DNA from: DATECU01 sp035286745 | Lineage (GTDB): Bacteria; Acidobacteriota; Vicinamibacteria; Fen-336 | Assembly (NCBI GenBank): GCA_035286745.1 | Contig: DATECU010000243.1 | Location: 1 to 13,594, forward strand | DNA: 13,594 nt | Direction: 5' to 3' | In this document: positions 1-7,365 of the stretch, piece after piece | Numbering within the stretch: the stretch's first letter is position 1 | How the letters are laid out: each line of letters begins with the position of its first letter | Program-made: the position numbers and the translations under genes | Notes under the pieces: generated by a model | The model's input: the letters and a program-made list of their open reading frames with translations, nothing else | What the model was told of the DNA's origin: nothing | Database searches by the model: none

Positions 1-972
1 CCGCCGGGGCTCGTCGCCGAGCACCTGGATCAGCGCCTCGGCGAGGGCCTGCGCATCGCGCGGCGGCACCAAACGGCCGGTCACGCCGTCCACCACCGCC
101 TCCGGAATGCCGCCCGCCGCCGTGGCCACCACCGGCCGGCCGAAGGCCATGGCATCGAGCAGGCTGGTCCCCAGTCCCTCCAGGTGGGAGGACAGGCAGA
201 AGACGGTGAAGGCAGGGATCAGCCGATCGAGATCGGTCCGGAAGCCCGCGAAGACCACGGTTTCGGCCAGTCCCAACTCCAGGGCCCGAGCCTCGAGGCC
301 GCGCCTCAGCTCGCCCTCGCCCACGATCACCAGGCGGGCCGTCGACGCCGTGCGCCTGACGATCGCCATGGCTTCGAGCAGCGTGCGGTGGTCCTTGTGA
401 TCGGTGAGGGCGGCCACGTTGCCCACCACCGGGGCTTCCGCGGGTACCCCCAAGGCGGTTAGGGCTTCGCGCCCTCCAGTGCCCGGCTCGCGCGAGGGCA
501 CGCCCTCATAGACGACGCGAACGCCGGCCGCGATCCCGTCGCTCGCCAGCACGCGTGCGATGGCGCGGCTGGCCGCGATCACTCGAAGGCACGAGCGGTA
601 CTTTAAGCGCGAGAGCGGGCCCTTGAGCCGGAAATCGACCCGGCGGCTGGCCACCAGCCGTGGACCGCGCGCCCAACGCATAGCCAGCAAAGAAGCGGAG
701 ACGGCGTGGGGGTCGTGGGCGTGGACGACGTCGGGCCGAATCCTCCGCAGGAGACGCCACAGTGAGGAGACGGCCGCCGGCGACAGATCGCCGCGAAAGC
801 CGACCGGCTCGACCGAAAGCCCCGCCGCTAGCGCGCGCTCCGCGAGAACGCCGCCGCGCAGGCAGGCCACCACGACTTCATGGCCGAGCGCCGCCATGCC
901 CTGGGCCGAGAGCAGCACCTGGTTCTGCCCGCCTCGCCAGGTGCGGGCGGAGTCCACATGAACGACCCTCAT
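1..972 (-). CDS. GT4-family glycosyltransferase, C-terminus cut by window edge
   Basis: Transfers a sugar from a nucleotide-sugar donor, probably onto a lipopolysaccharide core or other surface glycan on the cytoplasmic face of the inner membrane. I translated 324 codons from the ATG at 972 without a stop; the frame runs off position 1. The N-terminus (MRVVHVDSARTWRGGQNQVL) is the typical first strand and Gly-rich loop of the GT-B acceptor domain. The donor domain starts near residue 185 with NVAALTDHKDH, the usual Lys-containing phosphate-binding loop. A further block at 265-273, EGLGTSLLD, is the E-x7-E site with Asp in the second position, a common natural variant. It is followed by GRPVVAT and GGIPEAV. 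The start overlaps the stop of the upstream GT2 gene (ATGA), which suggests translational coupling. The family is secure; the acceptor and donor sugars are unknown. Confidence 0.93.
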   Translation of the reverse strand, partial: MRVVHVDSARTWRGGQNQVLLSAQGMAALGHEVVVACLRGGVLAERALAAGLSVEPVGFRGDLSPAAVSSLWRLLRRIRPDVVHAHDPHAVSASLLAMRWARGPRLVASRRVDFRLKGPLSRLKYRSCLRVIAASRAIARVLASDGIAAGVRVVYEGVPSREPGTGGREALTALGVPAEAPVVGNVAALTDHKDHRTLLEAMAIVRRTASTARLVIVGEGELRRGLEARALELGLAETVVFAGFRTDLDRLIPAFTVFCLSSHLEGLGTSLLDAMAFGRPVVATAAGGIPEAVVDGVTGRLVPPRDAQALAEALIQVLGDEPRR

Positions 973-1733
973 CGCCGCTGGCCGCCGTCGCGCTCGCACT
1001 CCCTGAGCTTGGCTAGCTTCAGGTAGGCGTAGTAGGAGTTGAGGGTGGAGACGGTGAGCCCGGTCGCGCCTAACCTAAAACCGCCCTTGAGCAGGTAGTT
1101 GCGAAGGAAGGCCCAACCGCAGGCGCCGGCGGCCTGCACGGCGCCGGCGCGTCGGCCTTGGGCGAAGGCCTGGCGAGCCCACAGCGTGGTGTAGTTGTCG
1201 ATGGTCCGCAAGTGATGGCTCAGGTCTCGGTAGGTGAAGTGCTGCAGGTCGTGGCGGAAGCGGCCCACCGAGCCGTCGACTTGCACCGACTCGTGAACCA
1301 GCTGGCCTTGCCAGCGCCCGCGCCGGCGGTCGAACAGGCGGAGCTGGGGGTCCGGATACCAGTCGGTGCCCCGAATCCAGCGGCCGAGGTAGTAGGCCAC
1401 CCGCGGGATCCGGTAGCCGGCGTGGGCGAAGCCGCGCTTCCGCTCGACCTCGATCTCGGCCCGCAGCTCCTCGGTCACCCGTTCGTCGGCGTCCACCGCC
1501 AGGATCCACGGGTGGCTGGCCTGGTCGGTGGCGAAGTTGCGCTGGCTCGTGAAGCCGGGCCAGGGGGTGTTGACCACGACACGCGCCCCGCGGGATCGAG
1601 CGATCTCGACCGTCCGGTCGGTGGAGCCGGAGTCCACCACCACCACCTCGTCGCAGAAGGCGACGCTGTCGAGGGCGGCGGGCAACAGCTCCTCTTCGTT
1701 CTGGACGATGAGAACGGCGGAGAGGGGTTCCAC
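969..1733 (-). CDS. GT2-family glycosyltransferase, WaaE/KdtX-like
   Basis: A GT-A fold glycosyltransferase resembling the lipopolysaccharide-core beta-1,4-glucosyltransferase (WaaE/KdtX) group. With the GTG at 1733 it has 254 residues. Visible motifs are SAVLIVQNEEELL (5-17), VVVDSGSTD (31-39), the metal/nucleotide site VDADE (80-84, Asp81 and Asp83) and GQLVHES (143-149), in the order expected for this group. I chose GTG 1733 because homologues of this type begin a few residues before the first beta strand. The frame is open further upstream to an ATG at 1796 and a TTG at 1823, but those 21-30 extra residues look non-homologous and run into pyrE. No Shine-Dalgarno precedes 1733; a promoter-like element ends six bases before it. 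It is followed by the GT4 gene with a 4-base overlap, so the two probably act in sequence on one glycan. Product specificity is inferred. Confidence 0.9.
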   Translation of the reverse strand: MEPLSAVLIVQNEEELLPAALDSVAFCDEVVVVDSGSTDRTVEIARSRGARVVVNTPWPGFTSQRNFATDQASHPWILAVDADERVTEELRAEIEVERKRGFAHAGYRIPRVAYYLGRWIRGTDWYPDPQLRLFDRRRGRWQGQLVHESVQVDGSVGRFRHDLQHFTYRDLSHHLRTIDNYTTLWARQAFAQGRRAGAVQAAGACGWAFLRNYLLKGGFRLGATGLTVSTLNSYYAYLKLAKLRECERDGGQRR

Positions 1734-1739
1734 GCCGGG

Positions 1740-1767
1740 AGTATAAGGCGCCACCGCTTGCCGACAA
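1740..1767 (-). promoter_or_regulatory. Candidate sigma70-type promoter for the GT2-GT4 pair
   Basis: On the minus strand TTGTCG (1767-1762) and TATACT (1745-1740) are separated by 16 bp. They match the -35 and -10 consensus in 4/6 and 5/6 positions. Transcription would begin about 1734-1732, almost exactly at the proposed GTG start (1733), which would give a leaderless mRNA. The overlap with the opposing pyrE promoter means the two directions could compete. This is read by eye only. Confidence 0.4.
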
Positions 1768-1786
1768 CCATCAGCCTCGATAGAGT
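1758..1786 (+). promoter_or_regulatory. Candidate sigma70-type promoter for the pyrE operon
   Basis: TTGCCG (1758-1763) and TAGAGT (1781-1786) lie 17 bp apart, each matching consensus in 4/6 positions. The -10 ends eight bases before the pyrE ATG, so the transcript would start at or within a base or two of the ATG. pyrE has no recognisable Shine-Dalgarno, which fits a leaderless start. Both hexamers are weak in isolation; the main support is their spacing and position. Confidence 0.33.
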
Positions 1787-1794
1787 CCGGGACC

Positions 1795-2370
1795 ATGGAC
1801 GAAGCGCTTCTCGCCGTGTTCAAGGAGCGGGGTGCCGTTCTGGAAGGCCACTTCCTGCTCTCCTCCGGCCTTCACTCCCCGCGCTACCTGCAGTGCGCTC
1901 GCGTGCTGATGGACCCGTCGCTGGCCACCAGGCTGGGGCAGGATCTGGCAAACGCCCTTCGCCCCCTGCTCGGAGGTGAACAACCCTCGGCGGTGGTGGG
2001 GCCGGCGCTGGGCGGCGTGCTGGTGGCCCACGAGGTGGCGCGCGGCTTCGGCTGTCGCGGCCTCTTCACCGAACGCCAGGAGAGCGCCATGACGCTGCGT
2101 CGCGGCTTCACGCTGGCGCCCGGGGAGGGGGTGGTGGTGGTGGAGGACGTGCTCACCACCGGCAAATCCACCCGCGAGGTGATGGAGGTGATGCGGGCCT
2201 CGGATGCGCGGGTGCTGGCGGTGGGCTCGCTGGTGGATCGCAGCGACGGAGTGGACCTGGGAGTGCCGAGAGCCAGCCTGCTTGAGCTCACGGTGCCGAC
2301 CTACGCGCCCGAGGTCTGTCCCCTGTGTGCGCAGGGAAGCCGGCCCGAGAAGCCCGGCTCCCGGAAGTAG
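1795..2370 (+). CDS. pyrE: Orotate phosphoribosyltransferase
   Basis: Cytoplasmic enzyme of de novo pyrimidine synthesis: orotate plus PRPP gives orotidine 5'-monophosphate and pyrophosphate. The 191 residues begin with a characteristic N-terminus (GAVLEGHFLLSSGLHSPRY, 13-31). They contain the catalytic loop region FTERQESAMTLRRGF (91-105), and the type I PRPP-binding signature VVVVEDVLTTGKS (113-125) with its paired acidic residues. The C-terminus YAPEVCPLCAQG...KPGSR, with a Cys-x2-Cys at 175/178, is typical of one PyrE branch. The ATG sits in a CCATGG palindrome, so an ATG also exists on the opposite strand. It is the first gene of a plus-strand run, 20 bases before truA. No clear ribosome binding site is present upstream. 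Confidence 0.97.
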   Translation: MDEALLAVFKERGAVLEGHFLLSSGLHSPRYLQCARVLMDPSLATRLGQDLANALRPLLGGEQPSAVVGPALGGVLVAHEVARGFGCRGLFTERQESAMTLRRGFTLAPGEGVVVVEDVLTTGKSTREVMEVMRASDARVLAVGSLVDRSDGVDLGVPRASLLELTVPTYAPEVCPLCAQGSRPEKPGSRK

Positions 2371-2390
2371 GGCGGTCCACCGCTCGCGTC

Positions 2391-3173
2391 ATGCGCATAC
2401 GCCTCACGCTGGCCTACGACGGCACCGACTTCGAGGGCTGGCAAGTTCAGGCCGGCGCGGTGCGACGGGGCGGGGTCCCTCCCCGGACCGTGCAGGGGGT
2501 GCTGGAGGACGCGCTGGCCCGGCTGGCCGGCGGGCAGCGGGTCAGGATTGTGGGCGCCGGCCGCACCGATGCCGGCGTTCACGCCCTGGGGCAGGTGGCC
2601 TCTTTCGAGCTGCCGCGAGAGATGGCGCCCGGGGCCCTGGTCCGGGCCCTGAACGGTCTCCTGCCCGCGGACGTCCGCGCCCTGGGGGCGGCGACCGCCC
2701 CCGCCGATTTTGACGCTCGGCGTTCGGCGACCTCCAAGCTCTATCGCTATGTGCTCGACTGCGGGCCGGTTCAGTTGCCAACCGCGCGTCGTTATGCGGG
2801 CCACCTCCCCACGGGTCTCGATCAAGCGAGGGTCCAGGAGGCCGCCGCCCTCTACCTGGGGCGCCACGATTTCGCCTCTTTGGCCTCTTCGGGCGGTTCG
2901 GTCAAGACCACGGTGCGCACCGTCACCCGGTCCGACGTGCGCTTTGACCAAGCCACCTTGACCTACGAGGTGGAAGCCGACGGCTTCCTGCGCAAGATGG
3001 TGCGCAGCCTGGTGGGCGGCCTGATCGCGGTGGGACGGGGGGTGCGGAGCCCGGACGATCTTCGCGCCGCCCTGGACGCGCGAGATCGGAGGCGTTGGCC
3101 GGCGCCGGCCGAGGCGCGCGGGCTCACCCTGGTCCGGGTCGAGTATGACGCGGCGAAGCGGGTGCTAAGATAA
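2391..3173 (+). CDS. truA: tRNA pseudouridine synthase A (positions 38-40)
   Basis: Converts uridines 38-40 in the anticodon arm of many tRNAs to pseudouridine. The product has 260 residues, close to the usual 245-270. It carries the catalytic motif GAGRTDAGVHALGQ, with Arg58 and nucleophile Asp60 at the same numbers as in E. coli TruA. Other landmarks are SKLYRY with Tyr118, LGRHDFASL (156-164) and the C-terminal DGFLRKMVRSLVG (198-210). I placed the start at ATG 2391, where the sequence becomes family-like (MRIRLTLAYDGTDFEGWQ). The frame is open back to an ATG at 2325 inside pyrE, but those 22 residues do not resemble TruA. A short insert near residues 21-31 separates the first strand from RTVQG. 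It lies 20 bases after pyrE and 13 before uppS, so co-transcription is likely. Confidence 0.96.
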   Translation: MRIRLTLAYDGTDFEGWQVQAGAVRRGGVPPRTVQGVLEDALARLAGGQRVRIVGAGRTDAGVHALGQVASFELPREMAPGALVRALNGLLPADVRALGAATAPADFDARRSATSKLYRYVLDCGPVQLPTARRYAGHLPTGLDQARVQEAAALYLGRHDFASLASSGGSVKTTVRTVTRSDVRFDQATLTYEVEADGFLRKMVRSLVGGLIAVGRGVRSPDDLRAALDARDRRRWPAPAEARGLTLVRVEYDAAKRVLR

Positions 3174-3186
3174 CGGGTTCGAGCTC

Positions 3187-3969
3187 ATGCCTTTCCAGGA
3201 ACTCCTCGACGCGGTGGCCCAGGACCCGGAAGAACGTTCGCTGGCACGGGCCATCGACTGGACGCGGCTGCCCCGGCACGTGGCGATCATCATGGACGGC
3301 AACGGGCGCTGGGCCAAGCAGCGCCACAAGCGGCGGGTGGAAGGGCACCGCGCCGGCATCCACGCGGTGCGCGACGTGGTCGAGGCCTCGGCACGGCTGG
3401 GCCTCGAGGTGCTCACCCTCTACGCCTTCTCGGTCGAGAACTGGAAGCGGCCCAAGGCCGAGGTGAGCACGCTGATGGCGCTGCTCAAGCGTTATCTGCG
3501 TCTGGAGCTCAAGACCCTGCTCAAGAACAACATCCGCTTCCAGGTGATCGGGCGCATGGGGGAATTGGCCCCTGACATCCAGAGCGAGCTCTCGCGCGGC
3601 ATGGAAGGAACCGCGGCCTGCAGCGGCCTGCGCTTCAACATCGCTCTCAACTACGGCGGGCGCGCCGAGATCACCGACGCGGTTCGCCGCCTGGTGGCCG
3701 ACGCCCAACGCAACGGGCGCCAACCCGCGGAGATCGGCGAGGAGACCATCGCCTCCTACCTCTACACGGCGGGCCAGCCCGATCCCGACCTGCTGATCCG
3801 CACCAGCGGCGAGCTTCGCATCTCCAACTTCCTGCTCTGGCAGATCGCCTACTCCGAGATCTGGGTGACCGAGGTGCTGTGGCCCGACTTCCGGCGCCGC
3901 CACCTCTTGCAGGCGATCGCCGACTACCAGAAGCGCGAGCGGCGCTACGGCGGGATCAGCCCCGCGTGA
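3187..3969 (+). CDS. uppS: Undecaprenyl diphosphate synthase (cis-prenyltransferase)
   Basis: Condenses isopentenyl diphosphate units onto farnesyl diphosphate to make the C55 carrier lipid used for peptidoglycan and surface polysaccharides. The 260-residue protein contains HVAIIMDGNGRWA with the Mg2+-binding catalytic Asp37, followed by GHRAGIHA (53-60) and LYAFSVENWKRP (78-89). It also has the diphosphate-binding block around RTSGELRISNFLLWQ (205-219). Arg205, Arg211 and Glu224 line up with E. coli Arg194, Arg200 and Glu213, a constant offset of 11 caused by a longer N-terminus. The tail KRERRYGG is typical. Its stop overlaps the GTG start of cdsA (GTGA), indicating coupled translation. Functionally it links to dxr two genes on, which feeds the same isoprenoid pathway. 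Confidence 0.97.
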   Translation: MPFQELLDAVAQDPEERSLARAIDWTRLPRHVAIIMDGNGRWAKQRHKRRVEGHRAGIHAVRDVVEASARLGLEVLTLYAFSVENWKRPKAEVSTLMALLKRYLRLELKTLLKNNIRFQVIGRMGELAPDIQSELSRGMEGTAACSGLRFNIALNYGGRAEITDAVRRLVADAQRNGRQPAEIGEETIASYLYTAGQPDPDLLIRTSGELRISNFLLWQIAYSEIWVTEVLWPDFRRRHLLQAIADYQKRERRYGGISPA

Positions 3970-4790
3970 GCCAGAGCTTCAAGTCGAACCTGGCGCTGCG
4001 CACGGCGACCGCCTTCCTGGTGCTGCCGGCGATCGTCTACGGCCTTTTCCGGGGCCCGGTCTGGTTCTGGGAAGCGTTCGTTGCCGTGTGCACCCTGATC
4101 GGCCTCCACGAGTTCGGCGTCCTGCTCCAGGCGCGAGGGCTCAGGCCCTTCAAGGCCACCGGACTCCTCATCGGCGCCCTGGCTTTCGCCGAGGTGAATC
4201 ACCCCGGCCTGTTCCCAGTGACCCTGTGGCCGGTCGCCGCCCTGGCCATCCTGGCCGCCATGCTGCACCGGGCGGGCGATCTCGCCGCCACCGTGCCGGC
4301 CGCCGCCGGAACCCTGTTGGCCGCGGTCTGGGTCGGCGGCCTCTCGGGCACCATCGCCGCCCTCCGCCAAGTGCCCTCGCCGGACCACGGCGCCTGGCGC
4401 GTTACCCTGCTGCTCTTCATCATCATGATGGGCGACAGCCTGGCCTACTTCGTCGGCAACGCCATCGGGCGACACAAGCTAGCTCCCAACCTGTCCCCGG
4501 GCAAGACCGTCGAGGGCGGGGTGGGCGGGCTCATCGGAGGGGTGCTGGGGGCGCTCATCGTGCGGGCCCTGGGCTTCTCCGCGCTCTCACTGACGGCGGC
4601 CGTCGGCTTGGGGGTGGTGGTGGCCGCGGCGGGGATTGCCGGCGACCTGGCCGAAAGCCTGCTCAAGCGCTGGGCCGGCGTCAAGGACTCGGGCAACGTC
4701 GTCCCGGGTCACGGCGGGATGCTCGATCGGGTGGACAGCTTGCTCTTTGGAGCGGCGGTTCTGTACTATTGGTTCATCCTCAACCAGTAG
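3966..4790 (+). CDS. cdsA: Phosphatidate cytidylyltransferase (CDP-diglyceride synthase)
   Basis: Integral inner-membrane enzyme that makes CDP-diacylglycerol from phosphatidate and CTP, the branch point for bacterial phospholipids. With GTG 3966 it has 274 residues, the usual size. The GTG overlaps the uppS stop. The open frame extends back to ATG 3879 inside uppS, but the resulting 29 residues are Arg/Pro-rich and unlike the family. Hydrophobic segments run through most of the chain, for example around 16-27, 34-50, 62-75, 80-92, 101-118, 131-147 and 168-215. Near the C-terminus the family signature is complete: SLLKRWAGVKDSGN followed by VPGHGGMLDRVD (231-257), containing the conserved Lys-Asp pair, His-Gly-Gly and Asp-Arg-x-Asp metal/CTP site. 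MMGDSLAYFVGNAIGRHKLAP and SPGKTVEG are also typical of CdsA. Confidence 0.96.
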   Translation: MSQSFKSNLALRTATAFLVLPAIVYGLFRGPVWFWEAFVAVCTLIGLHEFGVLLQARGLRPFKATGLLIGALAFAEVNHPGLFPVTLWPVAALAILAAMLHRAGDLAATVPAAAGTLLAAVWVGGLSGTIAALRQVPSPDHGAWRVTLLLFIIMMGDSLAYFVGNAIGRHKLAPNLSPGKTVEGGVGGLIGGVLGALIVRALGFSALSLTAAVGLGVVVAAAGIAGDLAESLLKRWAGVKDSGNVVPGHGGMLDRVDSLLFGAAVLYYWFILNQ

Positions 4791-4792
4791 AG

Positions 4793-4816
4793 CGGCCCCG
4801 ATGCTCGGGGCCGTTT
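4793..4816 (+). terminator. GC-rich hairpin with short T run between cdsA and dxr
   Basis: A perfect 9-bp stem (CGGCCCCGA / TCGGGGCCG, 4793-4801 with 4805-4813) closes on a three-base TGC loop and is followed by TTT then CC. It begins two bases after the cdsA stop. The T run is short for an efficient Rho-independent terminator. It may instead attenuate read-through into dxr or stabilise the 3' end of the upstream message. No second promoter for dxr is obvious in the 55-base gap. Confidence 0.55.
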
Positions 4817-4845
4817 CCGCTTGAGGGAGGCGGGCGCTCGAGCAC

Positions 4846-6021
4846 ATGAAGGGTCTATCCATCCTCGGCTCCACCGGTTCCGTGGGCATGAACGTGCTCC
4901 GGATCGTGGACGCCTTTCCGGGCCGCTTCGAGGTCGTGGGCCTGGCAGCGGGCAGCAACGCGCGGGCGCTGGCCGAGCAGATGGCGCGCCATCGCCCCCG
5001 GGTGGTGTCGCTGGCCACCGCCGAGGCGGCGGAGGAACTGGCCCGGCTGATCGACGTGAGCGGGGTTCGCGTGGGCGTGGGGGAGGCGGGCTCGGTGGCG
5101 GTTGCCACCCATCCCGAGGCCCGGATGGTGGTGGCCGCAGCGGTGGGCGCGGTGGGCCTGGTCCCCACCTATCGCGCGCTGGAAGCCGGCAAGGACGTGG
5201 CCCTCGCCAACAAGGAGACCCTGGTGATGGCCGGGGAGCTGATGGTCGCCAGGGCGAAGCACACGGGGGCCCGCCTCTTGCCCATCGACAGCGAGCACTG
5301 CGCGCTCCACCAGTGCCTCCACGGGCGGCGGCCGGAGGAGGTGAGGAAGCTGGTCCTCACTGCCTCCGGCGGACCTTTCCGCGATCGCCCCGGCGAGAGC
5401 TTCGAGCGCATAACGACAGAGGAAGCCCTCAACCATCCCACCTGGAACATGGGCCGCAAGATCAGCATCGACTCGGCCACCCTGATGAACAAGGGCCTGG
5501 AGGTGATCGAGGCGCGCTGGCTGTTCGACATCCCGAGCGAGCGCATAGCGGTCCTCATCCACCCCCAGTCGGTGGTCCACTCCATGGTGGAGTTCGTGGA
5601 CGGAACGGTGCTGGCGCAGCTCGGGGTCACCGACATGCGCCTGCCCATTCAATACGCGCTGTCTTATCCCGAGGTGTGGGAGGCGGCCATCGCCGGCATG
5701 GACTTCACCCGGGGATTCGAGCTCAGCTTCGACACCCCCGACCACCGGCGCTTCCCCTGCCTGGGGCTTGCCTACCGGGCCCTGGCGGGCGGCGGATCGC
5801 TCCCGGCGGTGCTGAACGCAACCAACGAGGAGGCGGTGGCCTGCTTCCTCGACGGCAGGATCCCCTTCACCGCCATCCCCGAGGCCATCGCCGAGGTGAT
5901 GGAGGCCCACCCGCCGGCCTCGGTGCGAACCCTGGAGGACGTGCTCCAGGCCGACACCTGGGCCCGGTCCCGGGCGCGTCAGGCCCTTTCCCGGCGCGCC
6001 GCGGCCCGGGTCGGCAGTTAG
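4846..6021 (+). CDS. dxr: 1-deoxy-D-xylulose 5-phosphate reductoisomerase
   Basis: Catalyses the first committed step of the MEP pathway: NADPH-dependent rearrangement and reduction of DXP to 2-C-methyl-D-erythritol 4-phosphate (target of fosmidomycin). The protein has 391 residues, near the family norm. The N-terminal Rossmann motif is ILGSTGSVG (6-14), and ALANKETLVMAG spans 119-130. The metal ligands are in PIDSEHCA (Asp148, Glu150) and NKGLEVIEARWLF (Glu219). The flexible active-site loop is NHPTWNMG (196-203, His197 and Trp200). VLIHPQSVVHSMVEF and LNATNEEAV complete the family pattern. The ATG at 4846 starts the family sequence directly; an AGGGAGG at 4824-4830 lies rather far upstream for a ribosome binding site. 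It provides precursors for uppS in the same gene run, with rseP 24 bases downstream. Confidence 0.97.
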   Translation: MKGLSILGSTGSVGMNVLRIVDAFPGRFEVVGLAAGSNARALAEQMARHRPRVVSLATAEAAEELARLIDVSGVRVGVGEAGSVAVATHPEARMVVAAAVGAVGLVPTYRALEAGKDVALANKETLVMAGELMVARAKHTGARLLPIDSEHCALHQCLHGRRPEEVRKLVLTASGGPFRDRPGESFERITTEEALNHPTWNMGRKISIDSATLMNKGLEVIEARWLFDIPSERIAVLIHPQSVVHSMVEFVDGTVLAQLGVTDMRLPIQYALSYPEVWEAAIAGMDFTRGFELSFDTPDHRRFPCLGLAYRALAGGGSLPAVLNATNEEAVACFLDGRIPFTAIPEAIAEVMEAHPPASVRTLEDVLQADTWARSRARQALSRRAAARVGS

Positions 6022-6045
6022 CGGCTCAAGAAGAACGGAAGGCCC

Positions 6046-7365
6046 ATGCAATCGATCTTGCCCTTCATCGTCGTGCTCGGCGTCATCATCTTCGTCCACG
6101 AGTTCGGCCACTTCATCGTGGCCAAGAGCTTCGGGATGCGGGTCTTCATCTTCTCCTTCGGCTTCGGCCGCCGGCTGTTGGGAGTGAAGTGGGGCGACAC
6201 CGACTACCGCATCTCCCTCATCCCCCTGGGCGGCTATGTGAAGCTGGAGGGAGAGCCCGAGGATCACCTGTCGGACGACACCACAACCTTAGGCGACGGC
6301 AAGGACTTCACGGTCCGGCCCCGCTGGCAGCGGATCGCCGTCTACCTGGCGGGGCCGGCCATGAACGCGGTGCTCACCATCGGCGTGATGACGGTGCTGT
6401 ACATGATCGGCTTCGGAGAGCCCGCGAGCCTCTACGACCCACCCCTCGTCGGCGTCGTCGCCGCCGGCTCTCCCGCCGAGGCGGCCGGGCTCAAGCCCGG
6501 CGACCTGATCCTGACCATCGACGGCAAACCCCAGCCCAACTGGCAGTCGGTGCTCTACAGCATCGCCCTCCGGCCCTCGACCACCGTCCGCTTGCAGGTA
6601 CGGCGGGACGGAGAGACCAGGGATCTGGTGGCTCAGTCCGGCGTGACCTCCGACCGGATCGGGACCATTGGCATCGGGCCAACCGTCCGCATCCAGGAGG
6701 TCAGGCCAGGGACGCCGGCCGAGCAGGCCGGGCTCAAGGTCGGCGATGCCATCCTCAAGGTCGGCGACAAGTACATAGCTCATGCCGACGACGTGTCGCC
6801 TGCGGTCCAAGCCACCGAGGGGCGCGAGATCCCGGTCCAGATCTCCCGGGCCGCGCAGACCATGACCTTCCCGATGGTGCCGGCCCGCCAGGATGGTGCC
6901 TATCGCATCGGCATCACGGTTGGAGGTGGGGACATCATCCCGCGCAAGTTCGGGCCGGCGGGCGCCTTCGTCGCCGCCTGTCGCTGGAGCTGGGAGCGGA
7001 CGCAGCAGATCGGCGAGGTGCTGGGGCGCCTGCTGACGGCGCGGCTCTCACCCAAGACGGTGGCGGGCCCCCTGGGCATCGCCCAGGAGTCCGGCAAGGC
7101 CGCCCGCAGCGGCCCGGTGGCGTTCTTCTTGTTCCTGGCCTTCATCAGCCTGAACGTGGGGCTGCTGAACCTGTTCCCGCTGCCTCCGCTAGACGGCGGC
7201 CACCTGGCGATCCTGGCCGGCGAGAGCGTGATTCGCCGCGACTTCAGCGCCACCGTGAAGGCCTGGATCCTGAACGCCGGGGCGGTCGCCATCCTGCTGC
7301 TGGTGGCCCTTGTCCTCTACTCTGACTTTAGCAAGATCAGTCTGCTGAAGAAGTTCCTGCCGTAG
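6046..7365 (+). CDS. rseP: RseP-type site-2 intramembrane zinc protease with two PDZ domains
   Basis: Inner-membrane metalloprotease that cuts transmembrane segments, classically an anti-sigma factor after site-1 cleavage. The 439-residue protein starts with a membrane segment carrying the zinc motif HEFGH (18-22). The first LxGGYVKL strand is at 61-67. A second hydrophobic segment (about 96-122) is followed by two PDZ domains, centred on GSPAEAAGLKPGDLILTIDG (141-160) and GTPAEQAGLKVGDAILKVGD (222-241). The third zinc ligand is Asp383 in NLFPLPPLDGGH (375-386). A last hydrophobic helix covers about 407-427. Start ATG 6046 has GGAAGG three bases upstream. No anti-sigma or sigma gene lies next to it here, so its substrate is unknown. 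It closes the plus-strand operon and converges on the TPR gene. Confidence 0.96.
   Translation: MQSILPFIVVLGVIIFVHEFGHFIVAKSFGMRVFIFSFGFGRRLLGVKWGDTDYRISLIPLGGYVKLEGEPEDHLSDDTTTLGDGKDFTVRPRWQRIAVYLAGPAMNAVLTIGVMTVLYMIGFGEPASLYDPPLVGVVAAGSPAEAAGLKPGDLILTIDGKPQPNWQSVLYSIALRPSTTVRLQVRRDGETRDLVAQSGVTSDRIGTIGIGPTVRIQEVRPGTPAEQAGLKVGDAILKVGDKYIAHADDVSPAVQATEGREIPVQISRAAQTMTFPMVPARQDGAYRIGITVGGGDIIPRKFGPAGAFVAACRWSWERTQQIGEVLGRLLTARLSPKTVAGPLGIAQESGKAARSGPVAFFLFLAFISLNVGLLNLFPLPPLDGGHLAILAGESVIRRDFSATVKAWILNAGAVAILLLVALVLYSDFSKISLLKKFLP

Noticed and set aside
2325..2390. Upstream ATG start for truA
   Set aside because: Adds 22 residues that lie inside pyrE and do not resemble TruA; with ATG 2391 the catalytic residues fall at the E. 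coli numbers Arg58, Asp60 and Tyr118.
3879..3965. Upstream ATG start for cdsA
   Set aside because: The extra 29 residues are an Arg/Pro-rich frame-shifted reading of uppS; GTG 3966 gives normal CdsA length and a coupled overlap.
4855..6267. A 470-residue antisense open frame over dxr
   Set aside because: The composition is that of antisense GC-rich DNA (His/Gly/Arg/Asp-rich) with no domain signature; dxr on the plus strand explains the sequence fully.
4821..7325. An 834-residue plus-strand open frame overlapping dxr and rseP in another frame
   Set aside because: It is a Gly/Arg/Pro/His-rich out-of-frame reading of two clearly recognisable genes; long spurious frames are expected at this GC content.
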